A stretch of 64,000 nucleotides of DNA from Undaria pinnatifida (taxonomy: Eukaryota; Sar; Phaeophyceae; Laminariales; Alariaceae): the NCBI GenBank assembly GCA_012845835.1, contig JABAKD010000002.1, positions 7,000,603-7,064,602 on the forward strand. Direction: 5' to 3'. The translations under genes and the position numbers were made by a program. Below the pieces are notes generated by a model that made no database searches, was not told the origin of the DNA, and worked only from the letters and a program-made list of their open reading frames with translations. Below are positions 44,196-55,095 of this stretch, piece after piece (position 1 is the first letter of the stretch; each line of letters begins with the position of its first letter).

Positions 44196-44585
44196 GCGTG
44201 CTACGATAGAGGTGCACCACTTTTTTTCTGAGGTTTCCCAATTTGGGGAGCTTGAGACCTCTCCCAAAAACTGATTTTTGGAGAAAAATAAAACTGCAAC
44301 CGGATGAAACTCCTATGGCGTAGGTTTAGGTCTAGACTTTACACAACGAGAATCGTGAAAAAACAAAATAATTTAGTCTATTACGGGGGACCATAGTAAA
44401 TAGGACCAAATATTGTTAGTCAAAATAGGGAAATATATTGGTTTTTGTGTGTACCGTAGGTCCTATTTACTATGGTCCCCCGTAAATAGTCTATCCAATT
44501 TCCGACGATTTTGGGTTAACGAGCCCCGTCGTCCAGAAACAATTTCAGACAAAAAAAAGTGCTTGCTACCTCTGTCGTAGCATGC
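44196..44585. mobile_element. MITE-T copy interrupted by a nested MITE
   Basis: Ends GCGTGCTACGATAGAGGTGC and CTACCTCTGTCGTAGCATGC. Without the nested 106-bp insertion plus its 7-bp duplication the element is about 277 bp, in line with the others. Confidence 0.8.
44381..44486. mobile_element. 106-bp perfect-end MITE with 7-bp target duplication
   Basis: Ends TTACGGGGGACCATAGTAAA and TTTACTATGGTCCCCCGTAA form a perfect inverted repeat extending to about 25 bp. TAGTCTA flanks both sides (44374-44380 and 44487-44493). Confidence 0.88.
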
Positions 44586-44765
44586 GGCTACCGTAGGTAC
44601 CTGAAAAGAGATTTTTTGTTGTCGATACGGCAAGCTCTCACCGACGACACTCGTCGAGAGATTAGCGGCGAAGTTCCAAGGGATGACAATCTGGATGATG
44701 GTGAGATAAAAATCAAATTTTAATAACTGTAAAAACAAGCGGCCCCGGTGTATTACGCACCTTGC

Positions 44766-44845
44766 AAAGATGAGTATCGACCCCAAGTTTATCGAACAGG
44801 CGCACATGGTCCGACAGAATGATGCGCAGCGTACCATCGGCCGGA
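44766..44845 (+). other. short ATG-bearing motif, copy 2
   Basis: CTTGCAAAGATGAGTATCGA then CCCCAAGTTTATCGAAC; the frame from the ATG reads MSIDPKFIEQAHMVRQND. Compare 22054 and 58242. Confidence 0.4.
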
Positions 44846-44854
44846 GACCATGAT

Positions 44855-46350
44855 GCGTATCTACGGCTTACTTAGCGCATCATCACGAGCGGGTCGAAAT
44901 GTAATCCTGCATGCCAGCTTATTATCATGTACGTACGTCACACCACGTACGTACAGCTGGACCGTGGACGGGCACCACATTTCACATTACAAGGTTACAG
45001 ATTAGCCTTCCTTTTCCTGAGGTAACAACATCACAAGCAAGGGACGGCGCGTGTACGGACGGCAACTAGCTGTCTACCACCAACACCAGCAGTCTGATCC
45101 GACCGCGATCCGATCACATACTACGTACCGCCACTCCCCACACCACGGTTGAAAAAAAAACGTTCCAAAATCGCACGCAAAACGGCACAGCAAAACTCTG
45201 CCTGCAGAAAAAGGATCATAGTCCCTCCCCTCTCCCCACCCAACAACCAAAGCTGGCCTGCTTTGGCGGTCGAGAAAGTGGGATAATATTGTACAGTGCA
45301 AAAAAGCAATGTGAGAAACGAGCAATGAAGCCTCGCAACGTGTTAATCTCGATTAGGCCCTTTTGCATGCCCTGTGGGCCTCCCCCCGCCCACCCCTTTT
45401 GCCCAACCACCCACCCACCCCCGACGCCACGGCGAAACTTCGAAATTCGTTTTTTTTAGAAATTTCTGTTTGCCCGGAATTTTCGAGAAAAGTTCTATTT
45501 TCCAGATTTTTCCAAGAAATTTCTACATTCTAGGAAATCTCTGCCATGTCATCCGACAAAATTTTCCCACCGCGCACCAAAAAAAAAACACACCACACAA
45601 AAACGCGAGTAGGGAGCGTCATTAAAATTGTGTCCCGTCCCCGGGCATAAAGCCTCATTATCCCAAAACGCGGGCGATTTGCGGCGATGAAAGGGGAGGA
45701 AGCTGGATAATTGAGCCCCTCCGTCTTTCCCTCCCTTCCGCCTTTTGAAAGAAAGCCTGAGTAACAGAAACCCATGACGGCTTGACTTGGGTTTGTGCGC
45801 ACTGCTTGGTTCCGGTTATATACGCGCTTTGAATATACCAGTACGCGTTTTGGGTTTGTACAAGCTAAAAGCTACGTACGCATAACCCCGCTTCCCACCT
45901 TTCAGAACAAATATCCGCAGAGTGTAAGGTCGATTTCCATTCCCAAGGAAAATTCCAGTAAATTTATCGCGAGGGAGAAAAAAAATCTCCGGCGAAAGGG
46001 TGGGAGTGCGGGATGAGACATGACACGAGAGCCTTCCAAGACGACGACAAAAACGTAAACTACTCCCCTCCCATCTCGTACGGCGCCATATTCAACAACT
46101 CAACTACCCAACCATCACCAACTCAAATGAGAACGCATATTTTCATTCTTATTCTTAGCTTTGTTCCTGTGTTTGTTGCTTCGCTCGCGCGCTTCTCCAA
46201 CCGTCCCCCAACAACAAACAAAAAAACACAAAACAAAAACGAATAAAAACTGCAAAACCCACCACCGTCCAACCCAACGGACACCCAACGGAAAATAAAA
46301 AAAAAACGGAAAAACTCCAACAAATAACCCAAAAGCGGTTACATCTTTTA
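44855..46350. other. spacer downstream of the phosphate carrier, nothing recognised
   Basis: A/T-rich and C-rich low-complexity stretches (45370-45560, 46140-46330). The 3' UTR of the minus-strand carrier gene must lie in 46.2-46.35 kb, but no clear polyadenylation signal is visible. Confidence 0.5.
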
Positions 46351-47106
46351 CTAAGCCGCCACCGCGTCGGGGTTGACGAAGTTGAACTTAGATGCGCCCG
46401 TCAGGGTCATGACCGAGTCGTAGATCGCGAACTGTCCAGCTGTGAGGGTCCCGATCATGACACACCGAGGTCCCAGCCCGTTCAGGAAAAGCTTCTTGAA
46501 GCCGGCCTCGAAGAACAAGTTCTTCAGCCGGGTTCCCACAGACCCTGTCCCCCCCGCGCCCTCCTTGTTCACCATGGACAGCAAGGTGTCGGCAGGGTGG
46601 GAGATGACCGCCGCCGCCACCCCAGCAATAACGCCAGAAGAAAGCGAAACCCCCATCTTCGCGGCCTCCCCCATCTCCGACGGCTTAGAGCCCACGGCGG
46701 CGTAAATCTTCTCAGCCGCGTACCCCTGCACGGCGAACTTAGCCATCGTGTACGGGATCTGCTTAAACAGGATGGGCATAAACCCAGAGTAGAATCCCCT
46801 CACAACCCCCTCCGTTTTAAGAATCTTGGGCACCGCAGAGACAAGCCCGTTGGCGTAAGTAGGGTCGGATACGAGACGGATGCGGGTTGCCTCAAGGGGG
46901 CAGAGGAAGACGTCAGCAACAAATTCAGCAGTGGCAGCAGCCGCGAGGTAGATGGGGAGGCGGTTTTCCCACGCCTTCCTCGTGCCGAGAGCCTCAGTAG
47001 CCTTAACCTTGAACAGCTCAACGCCTCCAAACTTGAAGAAACCCTGGATGAAGTAGCCAACCACGGTGGGGCCGAGGCCGGTTGCCAGCGCGCCCACTCC
47101 CTCAGC
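46351..47106 (-). CDS. SLC25A3: phosphate carrier exon 2
   Basis: 251 codons plus stop, beginning at acceptor GATCAG|GCTGAGGG. It contains carrier repeats 2 and 3. The product ends NPDAVAA. Strong third-position GC relative to the flanks marks it as coding. Confidence 0.93.
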   Translation of the reverse strand, partial: AEGVGALATGLGPTVVGYFIQGFFKFGGVELFKVKATEALGTRKAWENRLPIYLAAAATAEFVADVFLCPLEATRIRLVSDPTYANGLVSAVPKILKTEGVVRGFYSGFMPILFKQIPYTMAKFAVQGYAAEKIYAAVGSKPSEMGEAAKMGVSLSSGVIAGVAAAVISHPADTLLSMVNKEGAGGTGSVGTRLKNLFFEAGFKKLFLNGLGPRCVMIGTLTAGQFAIYDSVMTLTGASKFNFVNPDAVAA

Positions 47107-48553
47107 CTGATCAGACATAACGCCGGTAAGAGGGGAGCGGCCGGGAGGGGTGGGGGGGGGCGTACTCAGGTATTGCTTGCTTTAGTCATTCGACCATTGA
47201 CCATGCATCCATTTCGAGGAGGAGGGGGGAAAGGGTGGTGTGCTCATTGTATGCACAGCCCTAGTCGTATGACAATAGACCCTCGCATCTCTATGATACA
47301 ATGCCAGGACGGAGCACGTTGGGTGTTCACCGAAGAGGCAAGACATGGCGCGCCAGCGTGAAGCGCCGTGGGGTGCTCGGCGAGTCGCACGAAGGGTGAG
47401 CAGCATCCTACTAACAGCCGCACCTCATGCGTACTTTCTTGCATACGGATGACAACTTTGGATCGATGGGGGGGGGGGGGGGGGAGGGGGGGGGGTCCCA
47501 AGCAAATACGGCGATTGACGGAAGACAACATAATACATTTTGACAGCGCGCGACACCATAAAACACTTCAAAACACGCCAGCTGACAAAAAAGCAAGGGG
47601 ATAGGAGAGGCCTTCTTCAGTATAAAGGACTTCGCCCCGCCCACCGCCCCATCTACAAACACACGGGAAATACATCATCTCCCTCTTCTCCCCTCTCACC
47701 GCTCAAAGTTTTCTCCCCATACACAACAAAAAAACACATCCACTTCGAGCTGTCCATTTCCGCCTCCCTCATCCTCTCTCCCCTTCTCCCCCCCCGGCCC
47801 ACCTTCACGAACTGCCCGCAGGCAGACCATTCCCCTTCGGTACTGGGTATTGACCCCCCCACAAAAACACGCCGTCTAGACATGATATACTTTTCTTCCT
47901 ACGTAACATAAGGTTCGACGCGTGCGTGATGTGTGTGTTGAATAATAAACAGATTTTTCCACCTTAAGAACCCAGCACACTTAGTGTCCGTGCCGATTAG
48001 TCAACCTAGGGAGACAAGAAAAAAGCTTTGTACTCGGAGTCACAAACTTTGATTACACGAACATCGCGTGTGCAAACAAGCTACCAGGCGCATACCGTGT
48101 ACTCATGCACGTGACGCCCGGGCTGTTTCCCGAAGCATGGCGGCGGGACCCTTGGCATTATTAAAGTCGCCAGCTTGCACCTGCCATCAATCGTGCAACC
48201 TCTGTCCGCTTCACAGAAGTTGAACTGGTATGCTTCATTTCTGAGCGAGCGTAGTGGACGGCGAATGCCGCCCGCGGAGCGAAGCGCCCTCCATCCAATA
48301 CATATTCAAAGTACAATGCCACCAAAAGCTTGAGTTCTCTACCGCCCCCCTCAACCTCTCAAGTCCATCTTACGCCGGCTCTTGGAAGGATGCAGTTCAC
48401 CTTTCATGCGACTCGCCGAACACCTCACGGGGCTTCGCGCTTGGTGCGAGCAATGCTTGCCTGGTTGGTGAAAACCCGACGTGCTCCGTTCCGGCATAGT
48501 AGGGGTGCGAGGGTCTATGGTCATACGACTACGGCTATACACAAACTGAGTAC

Positions 48554-48588
<35 letters not shown>

Positions 48589-48869
48589 ACCCTTCCAAAA
48601 CCCACAAAATCGCTAAATTATCCCTCTTCGAATTACTCTTTCCCATCTCCCTCCTTCCTCCCCCCCCCCCACCCCACCCTCACCTTTACGACCTGCCCGA
48701 AGGCGCCGATCATCCCTCGGTTGTATTGGACCGGGTCGAGCTGGATGCGCGTCTTAACGACATCAACAGGGCACAGCGCGCCGTGCGTCACGCCGCAGCA
48801 GATGCCGCCCGCGAGCCCTCCCTTAAGGAAGTGCATCGTGTCGAACGGTCCTTGAGCCTGGCCTCCCAT
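46351..48869 (-). CDS. SLC25A3: mitochondrial phosphate carrier (SLC25A3/PiC), two exons
   Basis: Imports phosphate with a proton across the inner mitochondrial membrane for ATP synthesis. Exon 1 is 48684-48869, exon 2 is 46351-47106; the intron has GTGAGG and ATCAG ends and joins in phase 0 at VVK|AEG. The 313-residue product has the three carrier repeats: PVDVVK near residue 34, PLEATR near 132 and the phosphate-carrier form HPADTLLSMVN near 232. GPTVVGYFIQGFFKFGGVE is a hallmark of the phosphate subfamily. Start is the ATG at 48869 after an A-rich leader; an alternative is an acceptor GGCCAG just inside, which would need an upstream exon. No cleavable presequence is visible. The intron carries an inverted repeat pair. 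Confidence 0.93.
47190..47500 (-). repeat. R1 dispersed repeat plus G run in phosphate carrier intron
   Basis: A ~230-bp R1 copy in minus orientation (CGTGGGGTGCTCGGCGAGTC, GACCCTCGCATC) followed by a run of about 30 G at 47467-47498. Pairs with the plus copy at 48375. Confidence 0.75.
48375..48594 (+). repeat. R1 dispersed repeat plus ~37-C run in phosphate carrier intron
   Basis: Plus-orientation R1 (GCGACTCGCCGAACACCTCA, GAGGGTCTATGGTCATACGA) ending in a C run at 48549-48585. With the 47.2-kb copy it gives an inverted pair about 900 bp apart whose G and C runs are also complementary. Confidence 0.75.
48684..48869 (-). CDS. SLC25A3: phosphate carrier exon 1
   Basis: 62 codons from ATG at 48869 to the donor CGTAAAG|GTGAGG. 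It holds the first transmembrane helix and matrix motif CPVDVVKTRIQLDP. Degenerate copies of its 5' part lie upstream at 49066-49110, 50215-50250 and 50425-50490. Confidence 0.9.
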
Positions 48870-49172
48870 TTTTTATTTTTTGTATTTTTTTTTAATTGGC
48901 TGCAGGTTTTCCGTATGACAAGGGCGGCGGTAAAAGGAAGGATGAGACGAGGAGGTGGGGGGGGCGAGTTGACACGCTGTGTTTTGTTTTTATCGCAAAT
49001 TGTTACGGTTTTTTTATATTTCATGTTGGAGCTTGCTGCCCGGTTTCAGGAATAAGGAGGGGAGCTGTCCTATGACGAAGTGCACCGTGTCGAACGATCC
49101 ACACCTCCGACAGAACACACCATTGTTCATGATCTGTCTTTCCCGGAAGGTAGATCACAGGACCATTTGTTC

Positions 49173-49348
49173 TCCTTTTTCTCACACACATCTACTTTCC
49201 AACTTCTGGACAAGCCGTGGTCACAGGTGTCGCCCCTTCTCCCCCCCGGTTCTTGCCTTCAATTTTTATCGCGCACAGGGTTCAGCAATCCTACTGCTCG
49301 TCGACTTTTTATCGAGTGTTGCTAACTGGCGCTCTCGCGCTTTCCGCA
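49173..49348 (-). mobile_element. SINE A copy, 5'-truncated
   Basis: Carries only the body and tail of SINE A (CACACACATCTACTTTCCA... through TCGCGCTTTCCGC) and runs directly into the next copy at 49349. Confidence 0.75.
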
Positions 49349-49646
49349 ATTTTTTCACACACATCTACTTTCCAGCTTCTGGACGAGCCGTGGTCACAAG
49401 TGTCGTCCCTTCTCGCCCCCGGTTTTTGCCCTCCATTTTATCCGCATGGGGTTCAGCAATCCCACTGCTTGTCGATTTTTCATCGAGTGTTGCTAACTCA
49501 CGCTGTCGCGCTTTCCGCGAGTCAACTTGTGCACAAGAAAAGTCTCCACGAATTCACACGAGTATGCACTCGGGGGGATTCGAACTCACGAAACTGACCT
49601 ATACCAGGCTCGAGGAAAACCTGATATGCCACCGGGGCGACCGGCA
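49349..49646 (-). mobile_element. SINE A copy with tRNA-like head
   Basis: About 300 bp, closely similar to the 57.1-kb copy, including the B-box-like GAGTTCGAATCC-type segment at 49577-49590. It abuts a truncated copy at 49173-49348. Confidence 0.8.
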
Positions 49647-49679
49647 CACATGATCTACTGCACACATATGTCGGCGTTC

Positions 49680-49985
49680 CCGGAGGAGAAGTAGGTGAAC
49701 CTCGTCCCTGCTACAGTAAAAGGCCGGGGGTTCAAGCCCCACCGAGTGCATGGTGCTCATCGAGTGCATAGTGCTCACCGAGTGCACAGCAGTGCTCGTG
49801 AGGACTTTTTCTTGAAAAAAAAATGACGAGCGGAAAGCGCGAGAGCTCAAGTTAGCAAAATTCGACGAAAATCGACGGAGCACAACAAAGCTGAAACGCG
49901 GGAATGCCGAGTCCTATGCACGATAAAAATGAAGGCAAGCACCGGGGGGAAAGAAGGGGGCACCTGTGACCACGGCTGATCCACA
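49680..49985 (+). mobile_element. SINE A copy, opposite orientation
   Basis: Plus-strand copy with B-box-like GGGGGTTCAAGCCCC at about 49725 and a body ending in GGTCACAGGTG complement. A GAGTGCAxxGTGCTC motif is repeated three times inside. With the 49349-49646 copy it forms a head-to-head inverted pair. Confidence 0.75.
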
Positions 49986-50089
49986 AGGTTGCTGAGGGCA
50001 AAACCTATTAACGCGTTGAAGTAGAGAGCAAGAAGCGATGCTTATGAAAAAAAGGGATCTGCTTGGCCTCTAGACCGTGTAGCCCGGTG

Positions 50090-50175
50090 GGAGCAGTACG
50101 ATCTGCATGATCTAGCACATGTTTCCTGGGTTGGATCTGTACTGCACAGATCCTGCACAACGCCTCATAACGGCA
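50090..50175 (+). repeat. dispersed copy of the 7.5-kb repeat
   Basis: CCCGGTGGGAGCxGTACGAT, CTGCATGATCTAG, TGGGTTGGAT and AACGCCTCATA match 7537-7665 in the same order. Confidence 0.7.
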
Positions 50176-52539
50176 GATAAAAAGATCTAGATGATCTACA
50201 ATAGATCGTGATCTGTCTCAAGTGTGGAACGGCCCTTGCGCCTGGACTCATATTTCACACGTTTAACTCGTTTCACAACAATTTTGGAGAAAATCTTCTG
50301 GCTGCGGGTTTTTCATCACCACATCGGCCGTACTTGAAGGGGGGGGGGGTTCAGATGCTGTGTTCTGTTTTCGTTGAGAAATGTCTGGTGTTTCATGTTT
50401 GAGGTTGCTACCTGATTGCAGGGATGTGGAAGCGAGCCCTCCGTCGAGGAAGAACGCTCCGATAAACGGTCTTTGCGCCCGCCCGGTTATTGCTGCCGAA
50501 TCAAAGATTCGCTTCCGTGGCAAAGCTCGTCCTACGAAGTACCCGAACAGCCCAAACACAATGCACAACAGCACCATCACACATGACAACCACAATTGCT
50601 GTTGCGGCAGCAGCAAAACAGTAAAACACGACAAACAGCAAAACGTGGGGCCTTCGAACGAAACAACGTCTGCAGATGAAGTTATGATTCTTTCACAATA
50701 CAGAGCTTTCAGATTTCTGCTGTTCTCTCTGCAATAGCTGCAAAAAAACTACCAGAAACTTGAAAAAAAAAGCAAGCTGGAATCCGTCCAAAATGGTACC
50801 GAGGTTCCCACAGCGATAAAACCGAGGAGACATATCTAGAAAAAATATACTATCTGGTACATTGTTATCGAAACTCATTTTTGCAAGCTGCGTGTGGTAC
50901 TTGGATCGCGCGCGTTACGTGGTGTGTGTACCCTCGAGAAATACTCTACAGTACCAGGTACAAGTTAGCGCCGCCTGAACCATGACTGCTGTAGTAATTA
51001 ACTTGCAACAGAAACTCGCCGCTTTTTTTTTCCGGGGCAGTCCAGGGGAACCGTCAAAACTCGCCGCCTTTTCGTGGCAAGTCGAAGGCAGGAAGACGCG
51101 TTTTGTTGCGGTTTAACCATTGCATCCTTCAGTCGTGCGATACCAGATATGACACCATGGGTTCACGGCTGGTGACGTTGCTCGGCCGCTCGGTCGGCTA
51201 CGGTTATCTAAGAGGTCAGTACCACCACCACCAGCAAGAGGCAAGCAGCAGTATCAAAGCCGTGAAGAGCTGTCTCCATAACAGGTAACATAAAATAGTA
51301 CCTCAGACGTGAGCCCCATACACTGAGTTGGTACGTCACATCGGTATGGTCTCCATGTAGACCTGCACACAGCATACGTATGCGTCCACAGACCTTTGTG
51401 GGCGGTGTGTTGTGTACCGTTTGCGGTGCACTGTATACTCCCATATGTATCAGAATGTAGATGAGTGTCGAGGGTGCACAACCGACTGCTGGTGTGGTTA
51501 CCTGATGCGATAACGAATGACGTTGACGTTGTATAGCGAATGTTGCCGAACATGCAAAACTGATCAAATGTCAGATTCTGCCGTATGCATCACTTATCAC
51601 AAACCGGTGCATAAAACGAGTTGTTGTTGCTGCTTTCGATGGGATGATGTCATCGTCGCTGCTACACAAGGATTCGTTTTCGTTGTGCTTGTCGTACCTG
51701 GTAAGTTGGTCTTTCCTCTGCGTTCCTTTTCAAATTTGCGACGCTTCTTGTTTTTCGCCGTTTCAGAGTCCGCGACCACCTAATTTGTACGATACGATAT
51801 CTCTGTACGACTGAAGAATCAGGACTCATCAGGAAGGACTCTGGATATAATTAGGCAACCTAAGGCCAACCGCGACGTCACTCTCATCCGACAAATATAC
51901 CAGGTGCAGCATACCACGTGCACCGTCATACGGAAGCGATCGAAAACGGCGAATTCGCGTAATTACGCACGAGCAAGCATGTGACAGGTCTAGGTCGAGG
52001 TAACTGCCATCTATGCGGAAAACTACAAACTGCTGACGTTTGTCAATTATTTATACCAAACTGGATTGAATCGTACAACATACTGGTAATTAAATTGACA
52101 CACGGTATGCTTGAAAATATGTGGAAGCGCGGTGAGAGCTGAAGCTTTATTTTTTCCCATCTGCCGAAGGACAAACCAATACCAAAAATACAAACCAGTT
52201 TCGGGGAACAAACAACGAGGGTTTGAGACTCGAATACTATTCGCAGCGTCAGCGTCAACGTCGCCCTGTAACTAGCTACTCGTACTGTTCTGTACTTGTT
52301 CTCACATTACTCGCATAATCAAGTCCGTGGTATCAGGACAGGCTCCAGCAACTCTGGAGCTGAGTACCCCAGGGGAAAAACACAAACCACCTGTACTAAC
52401 ACCACCCCGCTCAAATTCCACGTGTTTTGCCTCCAATAACGTGGGTGTCGGTGGAAACGCAGTCGACGACCACGACCACGACGACGCACCTACGTATTGT
52501 TCTCGCCATTTTTTGTATGGCATCGTAAAACTGTCAAGT

Positions 52540-52755
52540 TTTTTTTTTTTTTTTTTAATCCTCCGGCGGATGGGGAAAAATAAAGCTTTAGCTCACCACA
52601 CTTCCACGTATTTTCATACGCGTCGTGTGTCGATTTAACTCGGTTGCTTTCGCAGCCCAACGCTAGCTGGCGCACCCTTCGGATCCCATTGTGGGTATAG
52701 CGTAAGCTGTGTCCCTATCAGGGGTCTTCGTTACAACCCCGGCGGCGCAAGCTGC
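52540..52755 (-). mobile_element. SINE B, copy 1
   Basis: A ~210-bp element read on the minus strand, ending in an A tail (T run 52540-52556). It is almost identical to 54880-55095, differing at only a few sites, so the two insertions are recent. No clear tRNA boxes seen. Confidence 0.75.
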
Positions 52756-54879
52756 CGTTGTATACGGATGCCTGTGCACGTCGACCCGGCCTGTCCCCTG
52801 AGGGTCAGGTTCGGTGGAGACAGCCAACCGGAATGTCATCTTTACGGGTAGTGTGGGACTTGCGTAAGCTTACCCACTAAACCGTCAAGTATTTTCTCAG
52901 CAAGCGTGGTTGAGATGGTATCGCCATCCCTCATACTCAAACGCCAAGTAATTCGTGTCCCAAAAACACGTGGGCTATAATGGCCAACAAGACAGCGACG
53001 GCGGACACCAAGTCACTCGTAAAAAAGCGAGATTTTTTTCTCATTTTCTAATTTTTGGCATGCTAATCATCGTATCATATGTACGTGTACTGCATGCACT
53101 GTGCATAATGACATTAATTAGTGTCGTCGAATTGTCCAAACGATGAATCCCGCTGGATGCGGCATATCTCTTCCCCGGTACATCATGTCTAGAGAACCAT
53201 TGATTTCGTTCGCGAGGCAAGTAGTCTAATACACCAACATCTCTCGGAACACGAGCCGAGCGGGACGTTGGGACCGAGCGATAAGTGGATGGATGGTTGG
53301 ATGATGCCCAATAGAGAAGGGACGGAACGGCTGCGTGTTTTCGCGTTTGGTTTGTGCCGCTTTTGGGCGGGTCTGCAGTAATGTAGCTGTACGTAGCTTA
53401 CGAGGTACCTCCAGGTGGTACAACGTTTTGTGCTGTTTGGCGTAACATTGGTAATGGGCAAGACGAGTGTCTCGTACGTTCTGCTGACTGTACGTATCTT
53501 TTCGAGACAAGGGCATAGAATACCCGTGCTCACTTGGTGCTGCTCGCGTGCTGCTGTATGGTAGATAGACCCTCTCCACCCTTTAAGCAACGTGATACAT
53601 AGCGCCCACTCAGCCGAGAGGGCTGGAAAAGTGAATCGATGGTCGTGTGACCTGGTCCTACCTGGCACGCTCACACCATCATCATCGTCATCGAAACGAA
53701 ATACGGGTCTCTTCGAACCGCTCGCTTTGCTTCTTTGGGAGATTCAGTTAATTTTGCACCACAGAACTCAAACTCCTGCCAAGAACATACGAGTAAAACG
53801 CAGCCTCTAGCGAGATCCGAGGCGGGTGCTCACGACAACAGAAAGGGGGGGAGAGAGAGAGCATTGCTCACGACGTACATTGATCTGAGTGCTGCCTGCT
53901 CGGTGCGGCGACAGACGGCTAGACGCTGAGAGAGAGGAACAACTACACGGCACGTTAGGTAGGACGTGCATCGTCCAACTGATTCGAGAGAGGATCGAGG
54001 AACATTTCTCGGGGACGTCACGTTGCTGTGTGGCGTCCGACAGAGTTCAGCAGCACGCGCGAAAACGACCGCGCAAGTGCGTGCGGCCTTCAGCGCGCGC
54101 AATTCGCGCAATCTCAGCTGCTCACCTCTTCGTGGGTGCCGAATAGAAGCCTGGGAACCGCCTGTGGTGGAACACGTACCCACCCACGTACCACCAAAGT
54201 CCTGGGTTTCAAATATCTCAAGGCGTGATATAAATAGGGATGGATCCTTTAATATCCCCACATGTACTCCCGAACTAATAATGCCGCTGCAGTAGAACAC
54301 CTGCCATTGAATTTTATTTGGCAGGGTTGCCGCAGCAGCTCTTATCAGCTCAACGTCGACGAGATTATCATGACTGACGGCAAGATCGACAGGACTAAGG
54401 TGCGGCGCACTTTTGACCCCACCGAGATTTGGCCTTGCTCACGTCTTGGACAAAAAAAGAGCGGCTGACAATAAGTGGTTTTTGCGGCGTCCTATTTTTT
54501 TGTGCGATCTTGTTTTGATATCATAGCCTCTCTCCTGGCTGGGCTCCCTCAGAGGTCACCTACTGCTTGCGCTTGGTCATCTGAATGTACTACATACACG
54601 CTTAGATACGATCTCTGTCGCCTTATGCTTCTTGGGTAGAGTCCAATCCTGTCAAGCCCGCATGCTTGCTCAATCGGAAGGAACTCCGCATCATGTCACC
54701 ATAGCTCTGCTGGCGATGCCCGCCCTTCCAAGCAACAGACTTCATCAACTGCTGCATCATCAGCGTCAACATTCTTCCTCGTCCACGTAGACAGGCATCG
54801 GACTAGACTTGACGGTTATAGGAACGCATTTGAGATCAGCAGCAGCGGCACAGCTTCCACAGTTTGTCGGAGTTTTTGT

Positions 54880-55095
54880 AATTTTTTTTTTTTTTTTTCA
54901 TCCTCCGGCGGATGGGGAAAAATAAAGCTTTAGCTCACCACACTTCCACGTATTTTCATACGCGTCGTGTGTCGATTTAACTCAGTTGCTTTCGCAGCCC
55001 AACGCTAGCTGGCGCACCCTTCGGGTCCCATTGTGGGTATAGCGTAAGCTGTTCCTATCAGTGGTCTTCGTTACAACCCCGGCAGCGCAAGAAGT
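54880..55095 (-). mobile_element. SINE B, copy 2
   Basis: Near-identical to 52540-52755 in the same orientation with its own T-run end. Flanking sequences differ, so this is transposition, not a segmental duplication. Confidence 0.75.

Larger units (their letters stand above)
48870..50490. pseudogene. decayed tandem copies of phosphate carrier exon 1 and leader
   Basis: 49066-49110 (minus: ATCGTTCGACACGGTGCACT) and 50425-50490 (plus: GCGAGCCCTCCGTCGAGGAA) are copies of exon 1's 5' part. 50215-50440 parallels 48836-49060 along its whole length, including GGCTGCxGGTTTTxC, a G run, GACGCTGTGTTxTGTTTT type and TTTCATGTT. SINE A copies were inserted between the copies. Confidence 0.7.

Noticed and set aside
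50263-50634. Small membrane protein on the minus strand (hydrophobic N-terminus)
   Set aside because: It overlaps decayed copies of the phosphate-carrier exon, and the hydrophobic part has no splice or homology support.
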